A DNA stretch of 64,000 nucleotides from Cacconaster sp045601245 (GCA_045601245.1 JAZRZH010000001.1:107677-171676), one strand, 5' to 3'; numbered from the stretch's first letter, positions 26,139 to 34,648 are shown. A program made the numbers and translations. Notes: generated by a model from the sequence alone, not told the origin.

Positions 26139-26839
26139 TATCACTTGTTGCATTGCTGTTTGCAGCACCCTCGCCTGACGGGAGTGCTGCAAATGCTTAT
26201 TGTGAGGCTCATCGCGCTCAATGGCAGGAGATCTGGCAGCAGTTCGACGTACCCTGTGATATCGCAGAGTCCGTCGTATTTCCGGAACTGATACGCTATT
26301 CCACACTTAAGGATGCGGTTGAGACGACCTCCGTCAAGGCGCTCTATCTTAACAAGGGCGCGGCTGCCTGCGACTTCTCGATAGGCGTATTCCAGATGAA
26401 GCCCTCCTTTGTCGAGGATCTGGAGAAACGCTGGATGCGCAGCGGTCTGGCGCGGCAGTACAACCTCTTCTTCGACACGAAGGACAGCCAGACGGCACGC
26501 AAGGTGCGTATCAGCCGGATGGGTGAGGAGCAGTGGCAGTGCGTGTACCTTGCCATTTTCCTGAAGATGCTCTATCTGGACTACGGTTCCGTGAATAAGG
26601 ATGGCGTGCACACCCAGGATGGACTGGACAGCCTTCCGCGCAAGGAGCAGGTGCGCCTGGCGGCCACTGCCTACAACCGCGGCTGCCGCTGGGTCAATCC
26701 CGGCTACGGGCCGCTGGAGGAGCTTCGCGGCAAGTCCCGCGATAAGCGTTTCCACACTGCATTCGTGCCTGTTCGCGGCACACGCCGCTACGTCTATGCG
26801 GACATTGCTTTGAAACATTTCAAGGAAATAAACAGATAA
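26120..26839 (+). CDS. Exported lysozyme/lytic-transglycosylase-like protein
   Basis: A 239-residue protein starting at a GTG inside the end of the preceding gene. The first 23 residues form a signal peptide, which supports this start. The motif spacing resembles soluble lytic transglycosylases: a Glu in VVFPELIRYS (E56), SIGVFQMKPSF (87-97, compare GLMQIxP) and AATAYNRG (181-188, compare AYNAG). The fold assignment is therefore inferred from motifs, not from strong identity; the catalytic Glu would be E56. It may cleave glycan strands to help the exported proteins of this operon cross or anchor in peptidoglycan. Confidence 0.65.
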   Translation: MYIQALISLVALLFAAPSPDGSAANAYCEAHRAQWQEIWQQFDVPCDIAESVVFPELIRYSTLKDAVETTSVKALYLNKGAAACDFSIGVFQMKPSFVEDLEKRWMRSGLARQYNLFFDTKDSQTARKVRISRMGEEQWQCVYLAIFLKMLYLDYGSVNKDGVHTQDGLDSLPRKEQVRLAATAYNRGCRWVNPGYGPLEELRGKSRDKRFHTAFVPVRGTRRYVYADIALKHFKEINR

Positions 26840-26870
26840 TCATAATCTTAACCCACAATCTTTACACACT

Positions 26871-27572
26871 ATGAAAAGACATCTTTTAATCCTCGCGGGC
26901 ATTGCAACCGCACTCATGATGGTATCCTGCAAGGGAGGTAACAAGTCTGCTGCTGAAGGTGCAGAGGAAGCTGTTGAAGAAGCAACTGAATTCAATGGCG
27001 AAATGTTCTCCAAAGAGGCAGTGCAGTTCTATGTAAAGAACTTCAAGCTGAAATTCAAGGACATCGAGGCGGATTACGCCTATGATGACTCCAACAAGTA
27101 CAATTTTGCAGGCGAAGCCCGTCAGATAGCAGCCGGTTTCCCTGTAAAGGAAGGAGAAAGCTTCACTGACGAGCAGTACAACGCATTCGTCACCAAGATA
27201 TATAACGCAACCAAGGCTGTTGCTGACAACGGTATCTGTGTCAATGGTTTCGAAAAGAAGGACAACAAGGATGAAGCTATGGCGGAATACACAATCGAAG
27301 AGGCTCTTGCCGGCACTACAGTCTTTGGTATCCGTATTGACGACGCAAGCTGGGCTTTCCTGCTTGACGGCAAGTTCAATGTCGCTTCAGTCAGCAAACT
27401 CTCAGCAGGCAACGGCTGTATGGTGAAGATCTACGAAGGCCTGCAGAAGAGCTTCAATGAGACTATGGAGGACGCAGAAAAGGTTCTCGAAGAGATTGAC
27501 AAAGACCCGGCCAAGAAGGCTGCTGTCGAGAAGGAAGTCGACAAGGCCCTGAAGGAAGCAGGTCTCAAGTAA
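26871..27572 (+). CDS. Lipoprotein of unknown function
   Basis: A 233-residue protein with a lipoprotein signal peptide; the lipobox MVSC places the lipidated cysteine at residue 20. The residues after it (KGGNKSAAEGAEEAVEEATE) are flexible and acidic. The rest is a compact alpha/beta domain with a strongly charged C-terminal helix (EDAEKVLEEIDKDPAKKAAV). I recognise no family. It lies 31 nt after the transglycosylase-like gene and shares its stop with the next start (TAATG). Confidence 0.75.
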   Translation: MKRHLLILAGIATALMMVSCKGGNKSAAEGAEEAVEEATEFNGEMFSKEAVQFYVKNFKLKFKDIEADYAYDDSNKYNFAGEARQIAAGFPVKEGESFTDEQYNAFVTKIYNATKAVADNGICVNGFEKKDNKDEAMAEYTIEEALAGTTVFGIRIDDASWAFLLDGKFNVASVSKLSAGNGCMVKIYEGLQKSFNETMEDAEKVLEEIDKDPAKKAAVEKEVDKALKEAGLK

Positions 27573-28603
27573 TGAAAAAACGTTTCATATTATTGGCGGC
27601 AGTCCTGCTGGCGGTATGCTCTCCTGCGGCGAAAGCCCAGTATCCCATTGAGAAGGAACTGCTCGCCGAGGCCGACAGGCTTTACGCCGAAGGTGATGTG
27701 TGGTATTCTGCCGGCTACAAGCTGCAGGCCGACTGGTATTATGCGCAGGCTGTGGTGGCTGTGCAGTCATTCAAGTTCGCGGTGTCCAACATAGCGCTCA
27801 AGGTCGTCCGGGCGCAGGAGGATTCGGTTGAGGCTGCCAGCAGGGCGGCCCTCAAGGCGGAGATTGCCAAGGCTCCCGACACGGTGGATGACAGTATGAA
27901 CGACATATTCGGCTTCAACTTCAACAGTGTCCTTTCCACTCTCAATTCCATTGCAAAGGCGGCGGACAAAATGGCCGATGACATAGACAAGGCCGCCGAC
28001 GCGATTACGGCAAAGGGGGAGAAGTTGGGCATATCGATGGACGATGACAAGGAATCCCGCGCGGAGATGTGGAATATTCTCGCCAACCAGAGCATAGTGT
28101 CACCATATCCATATTTCTTCGAAGGACTTGTCGAAAATGCATACGGCAACAAGGATGATGCTGCCGTGGCCCTTCGCAATGCCTTCTCCAATCCATATCT
28201 GCTGCACACGGACCTCGATTTCAGATTCCTCAACGGCATCACACTTGGGGAACTGCGAGCCCTCTATGCGCGCCTGGATGCAAAATACAGCGAATATATG
28301 CAGGGCCTGTCGCTGAGCACAAGTTCCTTTATCAGGGACTGGCGCAACTTCAACGATGACTGGCTGATATACGCCGGCACGAAGCTGCTCACGGAAAGCA
28401 GGAACGGCATAATAGAGGCTGTGCCTTATTTCGATGCCGCCGTCAGCGCCAATCCTTTCAATGCGGAGAATTTCGTCGTGGCGGCAGCGGCCCACATCGC
28501 CTCCGGTGACTATTCACGCGCCGCAGAAATGGTAAATGAAGGCCTGCTGCTCGACCCGTCCAACAGCGACCTCAAACAAATGGTATCCGATCTGAAGAAA
28601 TGA
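27572..28603 (+). CDS. Exported TPR-like protein of unknown function
   Basis: A 343-residue protein with a signal peptide (MKKRFILLAAVLLAVCSPAAKA). The mature part is almost entirely helical. It has tetratricopeptide-like helix pairs at the N-terminus (EADRLYAEGDVWYSAGYKLQ) and at the C-terminus (AVPYFDAAVSANPFNAENFV, IASGDYSRAAEMVNEGLLLD). A Lys/Ala/Asp-rich amphipathic helix lies between them. It may be a scaffold for other operon products. The start overlaps the previous stop by 1 nt and the next start overlaps its stop by 4 nt. Confidence 0.75.
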   Translation: MKKRFILLAAVLLAVCSPAAKAQYPIEKELLAEADRLYAEGDVWYSAGYKLQADWYYAQAVVAVQSFKFAVSNIALKVVRAQEDSVEAASRAALKAEIAKAPDTVDDSMNDIFGFNFNSVLSTLNSIAKAADKMADDIDKAADAITAKGEKLGISMDDDKESRAEMWNILANQSIVSPYPYFFEGLVENAYGNKDDAAVALRNAFSNPYLLHTDLDFRFLNGITLGELRALYARLDAKYSEYMQGLSLSTSSFIRDWRNFNDDWLIYAGTKLLTESRNGIIEAVPYFDAAVSANPFNAENFVVAAAAHIASGDYSRAAEMVNEGLLLDPSNSDLKQMVSDLKK

Positions 28604-30165
28604 AAAAGCTGACAATAATATGCGCCATCCTGCTGATGGCCTGCCTTCCGGCCCGCGCGCAGTTCCCGCAGGTTGAAGGCGATCCTATAGATTATTCACG
28701 CATCAGGTACCCGCACTATCCGGGTTCATACCCTGCTACGTTCATGATGGAGATCGTGATGTTCAGAGAGTCCGTGTTCGAGGATTATCCGGATATGCTC
28801 AAGGGCAACATTACAGAGGTAATTATGTTCAACGGCGAGCTGATCAAGACCAAGGAAATCAATTACAAGATGCTTCAGAATGCCATCAACTGGGGTTTCA
28901 ACGAATCGGGCATACGCGACCGCAGGCATCTCCAGCAGCTGATCGACCAGGTCAACGCAGTCATCAGGGATGATGCCCGCGACCAGTTCTGGGAGAATAT
29001 GCAGAACAATGCATCCAATGTCGTAGGCAATGTCGCTGGAGACATCACCGAAACCTCTCATGTGGGCAACGGCCTGATGGCAGCCAAATATGTCCACAAA
29101 ATAGTTGACGTGGCCACCGGCCGCAACAGTTTCTCCCAGGCTTTCCTCAATAGCGGAACCGCTTCCGATGCGGCTTCCATAGGTCTGCAGCTTGCCGGAG
29201 CGGCCGCTGAGACGGCGGAGGCCACCAACGGCCTGTTTTTCCTGTTCGATTTCTGGAAGACCTTCTTCGACGAATACTATGAAGCTACCAGCGTGAAGCC
29301 GGCGCGGACAGCGGCCATGTATGCGGCCCGGATGATAAACAAGTTCTACGACAGTGTGAACAAAAATCTCCGGGACATTGCACAGAGTATTGACGGTGAG
29401 AAGTGGATGATTTATTTCAAGGGAAAGCAGTCCTGCCCTTTCGTTTATTATGATGAGAAATGCTCTATGTCCCTGTCCGTGGTATGTTCGCTTGACAAGA
29501 TTTTTCCTGTCGATGATGACCGTCCTGATGCCGAAGAAAGGTTTCACGACAGCTTCGAGGGCCGTTATTTCGGATACATTGAGGCCGACCAGACCTGCGA
29601 CATGCAGAACTTCGACAGAAATTTCATAATAAAGGACAAAGGTATGGTGACTGAGAACTCCAAGTTAAGCGACATAGGGGCAATCAGCGCGGATAGTCCT
29701 CTTCATATGCGTCAGAACGCGAATATGTGGTATCAGCTGGCCCTGAGGCACAATGCTGCAGGCGAAAAGGTGACCTTCAAGCACGAGACCAAGGCCGGCA
29801 CCGCTTTCTCGGCACATTACAGCATGCCGGTGCTGCTGACCCTCAAGTCACCTTCCTCATATCAGAACAAGGCCTATACCACTTACTCCACTCTCGACGG
29901 CGAGGAGGAGATAGGTGGAGATTATCCTAAGATGGAGGTTACAGACATTCGCCAGACATACGACCACATATTCACCGTCAGTGACAAGACGATGAAATTC
30001 AAGCAGGAGGAGACTTTGAAGGACGGCAAGATGGTCCTCTACTCCAGCGACAAGGTGATAAAGGAGGATGAAGCCGAAAACTGTCTTATCGGCCCTCCCC
30101 GAGGAACAATGTGTGTCAACCTTCAGCAATCCATCGCTGACGGTACATTCAGCAAGACAAAATAG
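28600..30165 (+). CDS. Exported protein of unknown function (521 residues)
   Basis: The protein has a signal peptide (MKKLTIICAILLMACLPARAQ), a mature N-terminus rich in Tyr and Pro (DYSRIRYPHYPGSYPATF), and a helical region (about 75-260) containing Ala/Gly-rich segments (GLQLAGAAAETAEATNG). The C-terminal half is beta-rich with several cysteines (CPFVYYDEKC, CDMQNF). No known domain was recognised. It is translationally coupled to the preceding gene by an ATGA overlap and precedes the last lipoprotein gene by 4 nt. Confidence 0.75.
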   Translation: MKKLTIICAILLMACLPARAQFPQVEGDPIDYSRIRYPHYPGSYPATFMMEIVMFRESVFEDYPDMLKGNITEVIMFNGELIKTKEINYKMLQNAINWGFNESGIRDRRHLQQLIDQVNAVIRDDARDQFWENMQNNASNVVGNVAGDITETSHVGNGLMAAKYVHKIVDVATGRNSFSQAFLNSGTASDAASIGLQLAGAAAETAEATNGLFFLFDFWKTFFDEYYEATSVKPARTAAMYAARMINKFYDSVNKNLRDIAQSIDGEKWMIYFKGKQSCPFVYYDEKCSMSLSVVCSLDKIFPVDDDRPDAEERFHDSFEGRYFGYIEADQTCDMQNFDRNFIIKDKGMVTENSKLSDIGAISADSPLHMRQNANMWYQLALRHNAAGEKVTFKHETKAGTAFSAHYSMPVLLTLKSPSSYQNKAYTTYSTLDGEEEIGGDYPKMEVTDIRQTYDHIFTVSDKTMKFKQEETLKDGKMVLYSSDKVIKEDEAENCLIGPPRGTMCVNLQQSIADGTFSKTK

Positions 30166-30169
30166 TCCT

Positions 30170-30616
30170 ATGATACTCAAGAGATATATTTCACTGGCAC
30201 TTCTCTGCCTTGCCTGCTTCTGTGGCAGTTCCTGCGGCGCGGGCACTGCTCCCGCGCTCAGGCCCATGGAGTCCATTGTCAGCACAGTTGGAAAGAAATG
30301 GTGCATAGTCCGCGACGACCAGACGCGCCGCAACCCTTTCAGCTTGCGGGACCGCAGGACCCTCGAACCGGCATTCGCTGCCAAGTTTGAGAAATATCTT
30401 GATACTTTCGAGATTGACGGCCGGCCTTTCCTGGCGGCAGCCAGCTGGAATCCGGCATTCGAATACCTTTGGAACGCCTGGATATTTGATGGCAGGCAGT
30501 GGATACAGCTCCTGCCTCAGCCCTGCGTCGAACTCAAACTCATTGCCGAGCCCGGACAGCCAGTGCGTCTTGAGGGCACGGGCCTTGACGGACAGCCTTT
30601 TAGTTTGATTCCTTAG
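30170..30616 (+). CDS. Small lipoprotein of unknown function
   Basis: A 148-residue protein from the ATG at 30170; the longer open frame from 30068 would overlap the upstream gene by about 100 nt and bury the signal peptide. The N-terminus (ILKRYISLALLCLACFCGSS) is hydrophobic with cysteines at 16, 18 and 22; C16 (LAC) or C22 (SSC) could be lipidated. The mature domain is compact and rich in Trp/Phe (EYLWNAWIFDGRQWIQLLPQ). It is the last gene of the exported-protein operon. Confidence 0.7.
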   Translation: MILKRYISLALLCLACFCGSSCGAGTAPALRPMESIVSTVGKKWCIVRDDQTRRNPFSLRDRRTLEPAFAAKFEKYLDTFEIDGRPFLAAASWNPAFEYLWNAWIFDGRQWIQLLPQPCVELKLIAEPGQPVRLEGTGLDGQPFSLIP

Positions 30617-30707
30617 AATTCCAGCCCGAATACGCGGTTCCCGATATCGCAGTATCCCTTTTCTCCAAATGATACGCTGCGATTGAAGATTATATCCGAT
30701 TATTTTA

Positions 30708-30715
30708 TATCTTTG
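30708..30715 (+). promoter_or_regulatory. Predicted -7 box for greA
   Basis: TATCTTTG is a full TAnnTTTG match; a weak -33 TTG lies 22 nt upstream (30683-30685). It predicts a leader of about 70 nt that contains the hairpin at 30740-30779. Confidence 0.6.
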
Positions 30716-30739
30716 CGGTGTTAAATAGATTTTGTTTTT

Positions 30740-30779
30740 GAAAGGGTCCCGGCAGGCCGGGATTCTTTCTAATTTTTTT
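30740..30779 (+). terminator. Terminator-like hairpin in the greA leader (possible attenuator)
   Basis: The arms 30740-30753 and 30756-30769 pair over up to 14 bp, with two G-T wobbles. The core is TCCCGGC/GCCGGGA. A run of seven T follows at 30773-30779. The structure lies between the greA promoter and the ATG at 30790, so it would terminate greA's own transcript rather than an upstream one, though it would also stop readthrough from the preceding operon. Confidence 0.7.
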
Positions 30780-30789
30780 ATCATAAATT

Positions 30790-31260
30790 ATGGCAGAAAT
30801 AGTATACGTCACCCAGGAAGGTCTGGATAATTTGAGGGACGAACTCAGCAAACTCATTGCACGCCGTCCGATTATTTCGGCAGCGATTGCGGAAGCCCGC
30901 GACAAGGGCGACCTTTCCGAGAATGCCGAATACGACGCGGCGCGCGAGGAACAGGGACTTCTTGAGCTCAAGATTTCCAAGCTCCAGGAAAAACTCATCA
31001 ACGCAAAGGTCATCGACGAGTCCAAGCTCAATACAGACAAGGTCCAGATGCTCAACAAGGTGACCCTCAAAGATCTCAACAAGAACAAGACAGTCGAATA
31101 CACGCTCGTGGGCGAGAGTGAGGCCAATTTCAAGGAAGGCAAACTTGCCGCCTCCACACCTATCGGAAAAGCTCTGATGGGCTGCAAGAAGGGTGATGTA
31201 GTGGAAGTCAAGGTGCCTGCAGGCATCCTCAAGTTTGAGATTCTCGATATATCGATATAG
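30790..31260 (+). CDS. greA: Transcription elongation factor GreA
   Basis: GreA rescues backtracked RNA polymerase by inserting its coiled coil into the secondary channel. The 156-residue protein has the N-terminal coiled coil with the acidic tip EARDKGDLSENAEYDAAREEQ-like segment around residues 36-56 (D and E residues that stimulate RNA cleavage). The C-terminal FKBP-like domain has STPIGKALMGCKKGDVVEV. The gene heads a short run with the HIT protein, 3 nt downstream. Its leader contains a terminator-like hairpin. Confidence 0.97.
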   Translation: MAEIVYVTQEGLDNLRDELSKLIARRPIISAAIAEARDKGDLSENAEYDAAREEQGLLELKISKLQEKLINAKVIDESKLNTDKVQMLNKVTLKDLNKNKTVEYTLVGESEANFKEGKLAASTPIGKALMGCKKGDVVEVKVPAGILKFEILDISI

Positions 31261-31263
31261 TAT

Positions 31264-31665
31264 ATGGCTACAATTTTCACAAAGATCGCCAATGGCGAAA
31301 TCCCTTCGTACAAGGTTGCGGAGGATGAGAACTGCTACGCTTTCCTCGACATCAATCCGCTTGTCGAAGGACACACCCTCGTGATCCCGAAGACTGAGGT
31401 CGACTATATCTTCGACCTTCCTGAAGACAAATACGACAAACTCTTCGCTTTCGCCCGCAAGGTTGCCGCCGCACAGAAGAAGGCCATCCCGTGCAAACGA
31501 ATCGGTGTAGCCGTTCTCGGGATGGAGGTGCCTCACGCACATATCCATCTCGTCCCGCTCCAGAGCGAAGCCGACCTTGATTTCCGCAAAGAGAAGAAGT
31601 CATTCACCCCGGAGCAGTTCGCCGCAACAGCGGCAAAGATTGCAGAAGAATTCAACAAACTCTAA
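31264..31665 (+). CDS. HIT-family nucleotide hydrolase/transferase
   Basis: A 133-residue histidine-triad protein: N-terminal FTKIANGEIPSYKVAED, middle EGHTLVIPK and the catalytic triad HAHIHLVP near residue 92. Such proteins hydrolyse AMP-linked or dinucleoside substrates; the physiological substrate cannot be predicted. It lies 3 nt after greA and 5 nt before the next gene, so all three are probably one transcript. Confidence 0.93.
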   Translation: MATIFTKIANGEIPSYKVAEDENCYAFLDINPLVEGHTLVIPKTEVDYIFDLPEDKYDKLFAFARKVAAAQKKAIPCKRIGVAVLGMEVPHAHIHLVPLQSEADLDFRKEKKSFTPEQFAATAAKIAEEFNKL

Positions 31666-31670
31666 AGAAT

Positions 31671-32807
31671 ATGAAACGCTCCATACTGATGGCATCCCTG
31701 ATGCTCATCGCCGCCGCCTGCACAAAGACCCCGACCGCCCGCATTTCAGGAACTGTCGACAGCCTCAAGGACTCCTGCATCGTGCTTCAGAGACTCGATA
31801 TCAATATGCTTCAGCCGGTCGATACCATAATGCCTGACGCTGAAGGCAAGTTCGACTGCAAAGTGAGCCTTCCCGAGGACACTCCGGCATTCTACTACCT
31901 CTTCGACGGTGAGAACCAGATAGCATCCGTCGTTCTCCTGCCGAAGGATGACGTTCGCATCTCAGTGGACAAATTCGGTACATACACGGTAGAGGGTTCT
32001 GTGGAGTCCGAACTGCTCCGCGATATCGACGAGGAGTTCTACAATGCACGCACCGAAATGGAGTATCTTGCCAATATGGCTGTGGCCGCTCCGACCCAGG
32101 CGCAGGTGGACGAGATCAATGCCCGCCTCAGCAGGGCTTATGTGAATTACAAGCGTACCGCTCTCAACCATATCATGAGCAACCAGAAGTCGATAACATC
32201 TGCCGTTGTCGCTTTCCAGAAGTTCAATGATGATCTCCCTGTATTTAATGAGCTGACGGATGTCATAGTGTTCAGACAGCTGCACGATTCCCTCCAGACG
32301 GTATATCCGAAGTCTCGTTATGTCGTTGCACTTATGGACGAGATCAATCGCCGCGACAAGGTATTCAAGTTGAGCCAGAAGATCGAGCAGATCGAATCGG
32401 TCAGCTTCCCCGAACTCAACCTTCCGGACATCAATGCCCAGCCGAGGATCCTCTCCGACCTCAAGGGCAAGGTCATCGTTCTGTCATTCTGGAGTGTATC
32501 ACAGGCCGAGCACAAGATGTTCAACAATGAACTTCTTGAGATCTACGGCAAATACCACGAGTCCGGACTTGAGGTCTATCAGGTGTCATTCGATATCGAC
32601 AAGCCGACCTGGGCTGCAGCAGTAAGGAATCAGAACCTCCCTTGGATCAGCGTGAATGACGGATATGGTGTCTCTTCTCCGGCAGCTGCGGCATACAACA
32701 TCTCCAAGCTCCCGACATTGTTCATCATCGATCGCAACGGGGATATCGTGGCCAGGGACGTATATGATCCGGCCACTCTCGAATCGCTTGTCAAGAGATG
32801 CCTGTAA
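31671..32807 (+). CDS. Lipoprotein with DUF4369-like and thioredoxin-like domains lacking CXXC
   Basis: A 378-residue lipoprotein (lipobox AAAC, C17). The N-terminal beta domain (ISGTVDSLKDSCIVLQRLD) resembles DUF4369. A helical middle precedes a C-terminal thioredoxin/TlpA-like domain with DLKGKVIVLSFWSVSQAEHK and ISKLPTLFIIDRNGDIVAR. In TlpA-type proteins the residues after FW contain the CXXC redox pair; here they read SVSQ. The domain is therefore probably redox-inactive and may bind a partner instead. Position downstream of greA and HIT gives no functional hint. Confidence 0.85.
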   Translation: MKRSILMASLMLIAAACTKTPTARISGTVDSLKDSCIVLQRLDINMLQPVDTIMPDAEGKFDCKVSLPEDTPAFYYLFDGENQIASVVLLPKDDVRISVDKFGTYTVEGSVESELLRDIDEEFYNARTEMEYLANMAVAAPTQAQVDEINARLSRAYVNYKRTALNHIMSNQKSITSAVVAFQKFNDDLPVFNELTDVIVFRQLHDSLQTVYPKSRYVVALMDEINRRDKVFKLSQKIEQIESVSFPELNLPDINAQPRILSDLKGKVIVLSFWSVSQAEHKMFNNELLEIYGKYHESGLEVYQVSFDIDKPTWAAAVRNQNLPWISVNDGYGVSSPAAAAYNISKLPTLFIIDRNGDIVARDVYDPATLESLVKRCL

Positions 32808-32810
32808 TGG

Positions 32811-33491
32811 CTAGAGAACGGATTTTCTGCTGATTCCGGCAACGAATTCCTTGAGATAGAAGGGTTCAAAGTACGCAACGTCTTTGAACTCTTTTTTATT
32901 GTATGCTTCTATGGCTGGCTCCACCATAGCACTGGCGAGAGGGAAGCACTGCTCGAATGTGGCGTTCGGGCTCTTGCAGACGGTGCTGAACTTCGCGGCG
33001 CCGTCGCCGATGAAAAGCACCGTATGCTCTTTCAGTAAATCAGCGAAGCTGCTTTCATCAAGGATGGTGGCCTCTGTGGCGCGGATTTCATTGCATTGGC
33101 TGTCAAACACTGCTGAATAGACTTCCATTCTGCGAGCGTCTACCATCGGAACGATGAAATCTGCCTTGCCACGTCCCTGCATCGCAAGAATCTTGAGAGT
33201 TCCCACGGAAATCAGCGGTTTGCCGCTGCCGAAGCAGAGTCCCTTGGCTGTGGAGACGCCTACGCGCAGCCCGGTGTATGAGCCGGGACCCTCGCTTACC
33301 GCAATTGCATCGCAATCCGATACCTTGAGACCTTCTTTTCTGAGCAGTTCCTGAACGAATGGAGCAAGCTGGGAGGCATGCTGCTTTGATGTCTCTGTCT
33401 TGACTTCCACAATCTTTTCTGTTCCGCGTGCAATCGCTGCCGAGCAGCATTCGGTGCTCGTTTCGAGCATCAGCAAAATGGGTGTATTCAT
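32811..33491 (-). CDS. tsaB: tRNA threonylcarbamoyladenosine biosynthesis protein TsaB
   Basis: TsaB partners TsaD in forming t6A37 in ANN-decoding tRNAs. The 226-residue protein has LMLETSTECCSAAI, the conserved AVSEGPGSYTGLRVGVSTAKGL segment and VPMVDARRMEVYSAVF, all typical of the TsaB ASKHA fold. The ATG at 33491 overlaps the adaptor gene's stop as ATGA. The longer frame to 33563 has no ATG and is a shadow. Its coupling to an export operon is unusual for an essential gene. Confidence 0.95.
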   Translation of the reverse strand: MNTPILLMLETSTECCSAAIARGTEKIVEVKTETSKQHASQLAPFVQELLRKEGLKVSDCDAIAVSEGPGSYTGLRVGVSTAKGLCFGSGKPLISVGTLKILAMQGRGKADFIVPMVDARRMEVYSAVFDSQCNEIRATEATILDESSFADLLKEHTVLFIGDGAAKFSTVCKSPNATFEQCFPLASAMVEPAIEAYNKKEFKDVAYFEPFYLKEFVAGISRKSVL

Positions 33492-34648
33492 TTTTGTCCA
33501 TTCGTGACTCTGATCGCAGAACCTTCCCGTAAATCCCTGGTGACGGCCTGATATGGTGCACAAATCACCTTTTGGCCTTCGCTGATTCCGGAGAGGACTT
33601 CGATCCGGTCAAAATCCTGAATTCCAGTAACAATTTCAACGGAGTGCACCTTCCCGTCGCGACCTGTTGTCCAGACTGATTTCATTCGTCCCCTTGAATT
33701 CACGCACTGTGCGGGGATTGTGAGGACATTTTTTCTGACATCTGTGACGATGGTCGCAGTAGCAGACATCCCCGGCTTCAGGGATGTCCCCGGAAGGAGT
33801 GCAATCCGGACTTCAAAGTTAGCAACTTGCCCGAAGGTTCCGGCAATATTTTTTGCGGAATTTGCAATTTGTGTGACTTTTCCCTTGAATTCCTCGTTTC
33901 GTCTGGCATCTGCAATGACGGTGGCGTCGTCCATTTCACTCAATCTGGACACATCGTTCTCGCTTACATCCGCTACGAGTTCAAGATGATTGAGATCGGC
34001 AATCCGCATAAGTACTGTGCCGGCCATCTGGCTTGTTCCAACAACCCGTTCGCCTTTCTGTACATAAAGTGCTGATACTGTTCCGGTCATGGGGGAGAGT
34101 ATGACAGTGCGGGACAGATTATCCTCCGCTTCACGAAGTGCCGCTTCTCCACGCAGGACGGCATAACCGGCCGCTTCGAGTTCGTATGCCGAAACGGAAG
34201 CGTTGAGTTCTGCCTGTTCCAGTTCGCAGCCGGAGGCAGCATTGCCCTCCCTGAGTCTGGATATGCGTTCCAGCTCAATCCGGGCCTGTGTCTCCTTTGC
34301 CTGATATTGTGAGTATTCAGCCTTGAGCATTCCAAGAGAAGCCTCGGCACTTCTGATGGCAGCAAGATAGGCATCCTGACGCACTTGCAGCAGAGTGTCC
34401 CCGGTGTGAACGAAACTGCCTTCCATTATTGGCAGCCTGATTATTTCGCCTGATACCTCCGCTGCTATACCGACTTCTGTCACAGGCCTTATTCTCCCCG
34501 TTGCCGGTATGCTTTCCGTAATGTCGCCAATCAAGGCTTCAGATGTTTCAACTTCAATTTCACCACCGTTTTTCTTTGCGGATAATATCGCCGTGGATGC
34601 AGCAGCGGTTACCGCAACCAAACCTGCAATGTATGTGATTCTTTTCAT
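33488..34648 (-). CDS. HlyD/RND-type periplasmic adaptor (membrane fusion) protein
   Basis: A 386-residue adaptor with an N-terminal membrane anchor (about 5-23) and a lipoyl half-motif GRIRPVTEVGIAAEVSGEII. The alpha-hairpin (about 95-180) is followed by the second lipoyl half (VILSPMTGTVSALYVQKGERV), a beta-barrel domain (NFEVRIALLPGTSLKPGMSA) and a membrane-proximal domain. It should bridge the ABC exporter and the TolC-like channel encoded in the same operon. It is coupled to the upstream TolC gene and to tsaB by ATGA overlaps. The family alone does not distinguish peptide export from small-molecule efflux; the neighbours argue for peptide export. Confidence 0.92.
   Translation of the reverse strand: MKRITYIAGLVAVTAAASTAILSAKKNGGEIEVETSEALIGDITESIPATGRIRPVTEVGIAAEVSGEIIRLPIMEGSFVHTGDTLLQVRQDAYLAAIRSAEASLGMLKAEYSQYQAKETQARIELERISRLREGNAASGCELEQAELNASVSAYELEAAGYAVLRGEAALREAEDNLSRTVILSPMTGTVSALYVQKGERVVGTSQMAGTVLMRIADLNHLELVADVSENDVSRLSEMDDATVIADARRNEEFKGKVTQIANSAKNIAGTFGQVANFEVRIALLPGTSLKPGMSATATIVTDVRKNVLTIPAQCVNSRGRMKSVWTTGRDGKVHSVEIVTGIQDFDRIEVLSGISEGQKVICAPYQAVTRDLREGSAIRVTNGQK

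Noticed and set aside
28726..29547. 273-residue antisense frame in the exported-protein operon
   Set aside because: The sense gene has a signal peptide and ATGA coupling; the antisense frame has neither motif nor promoter box.
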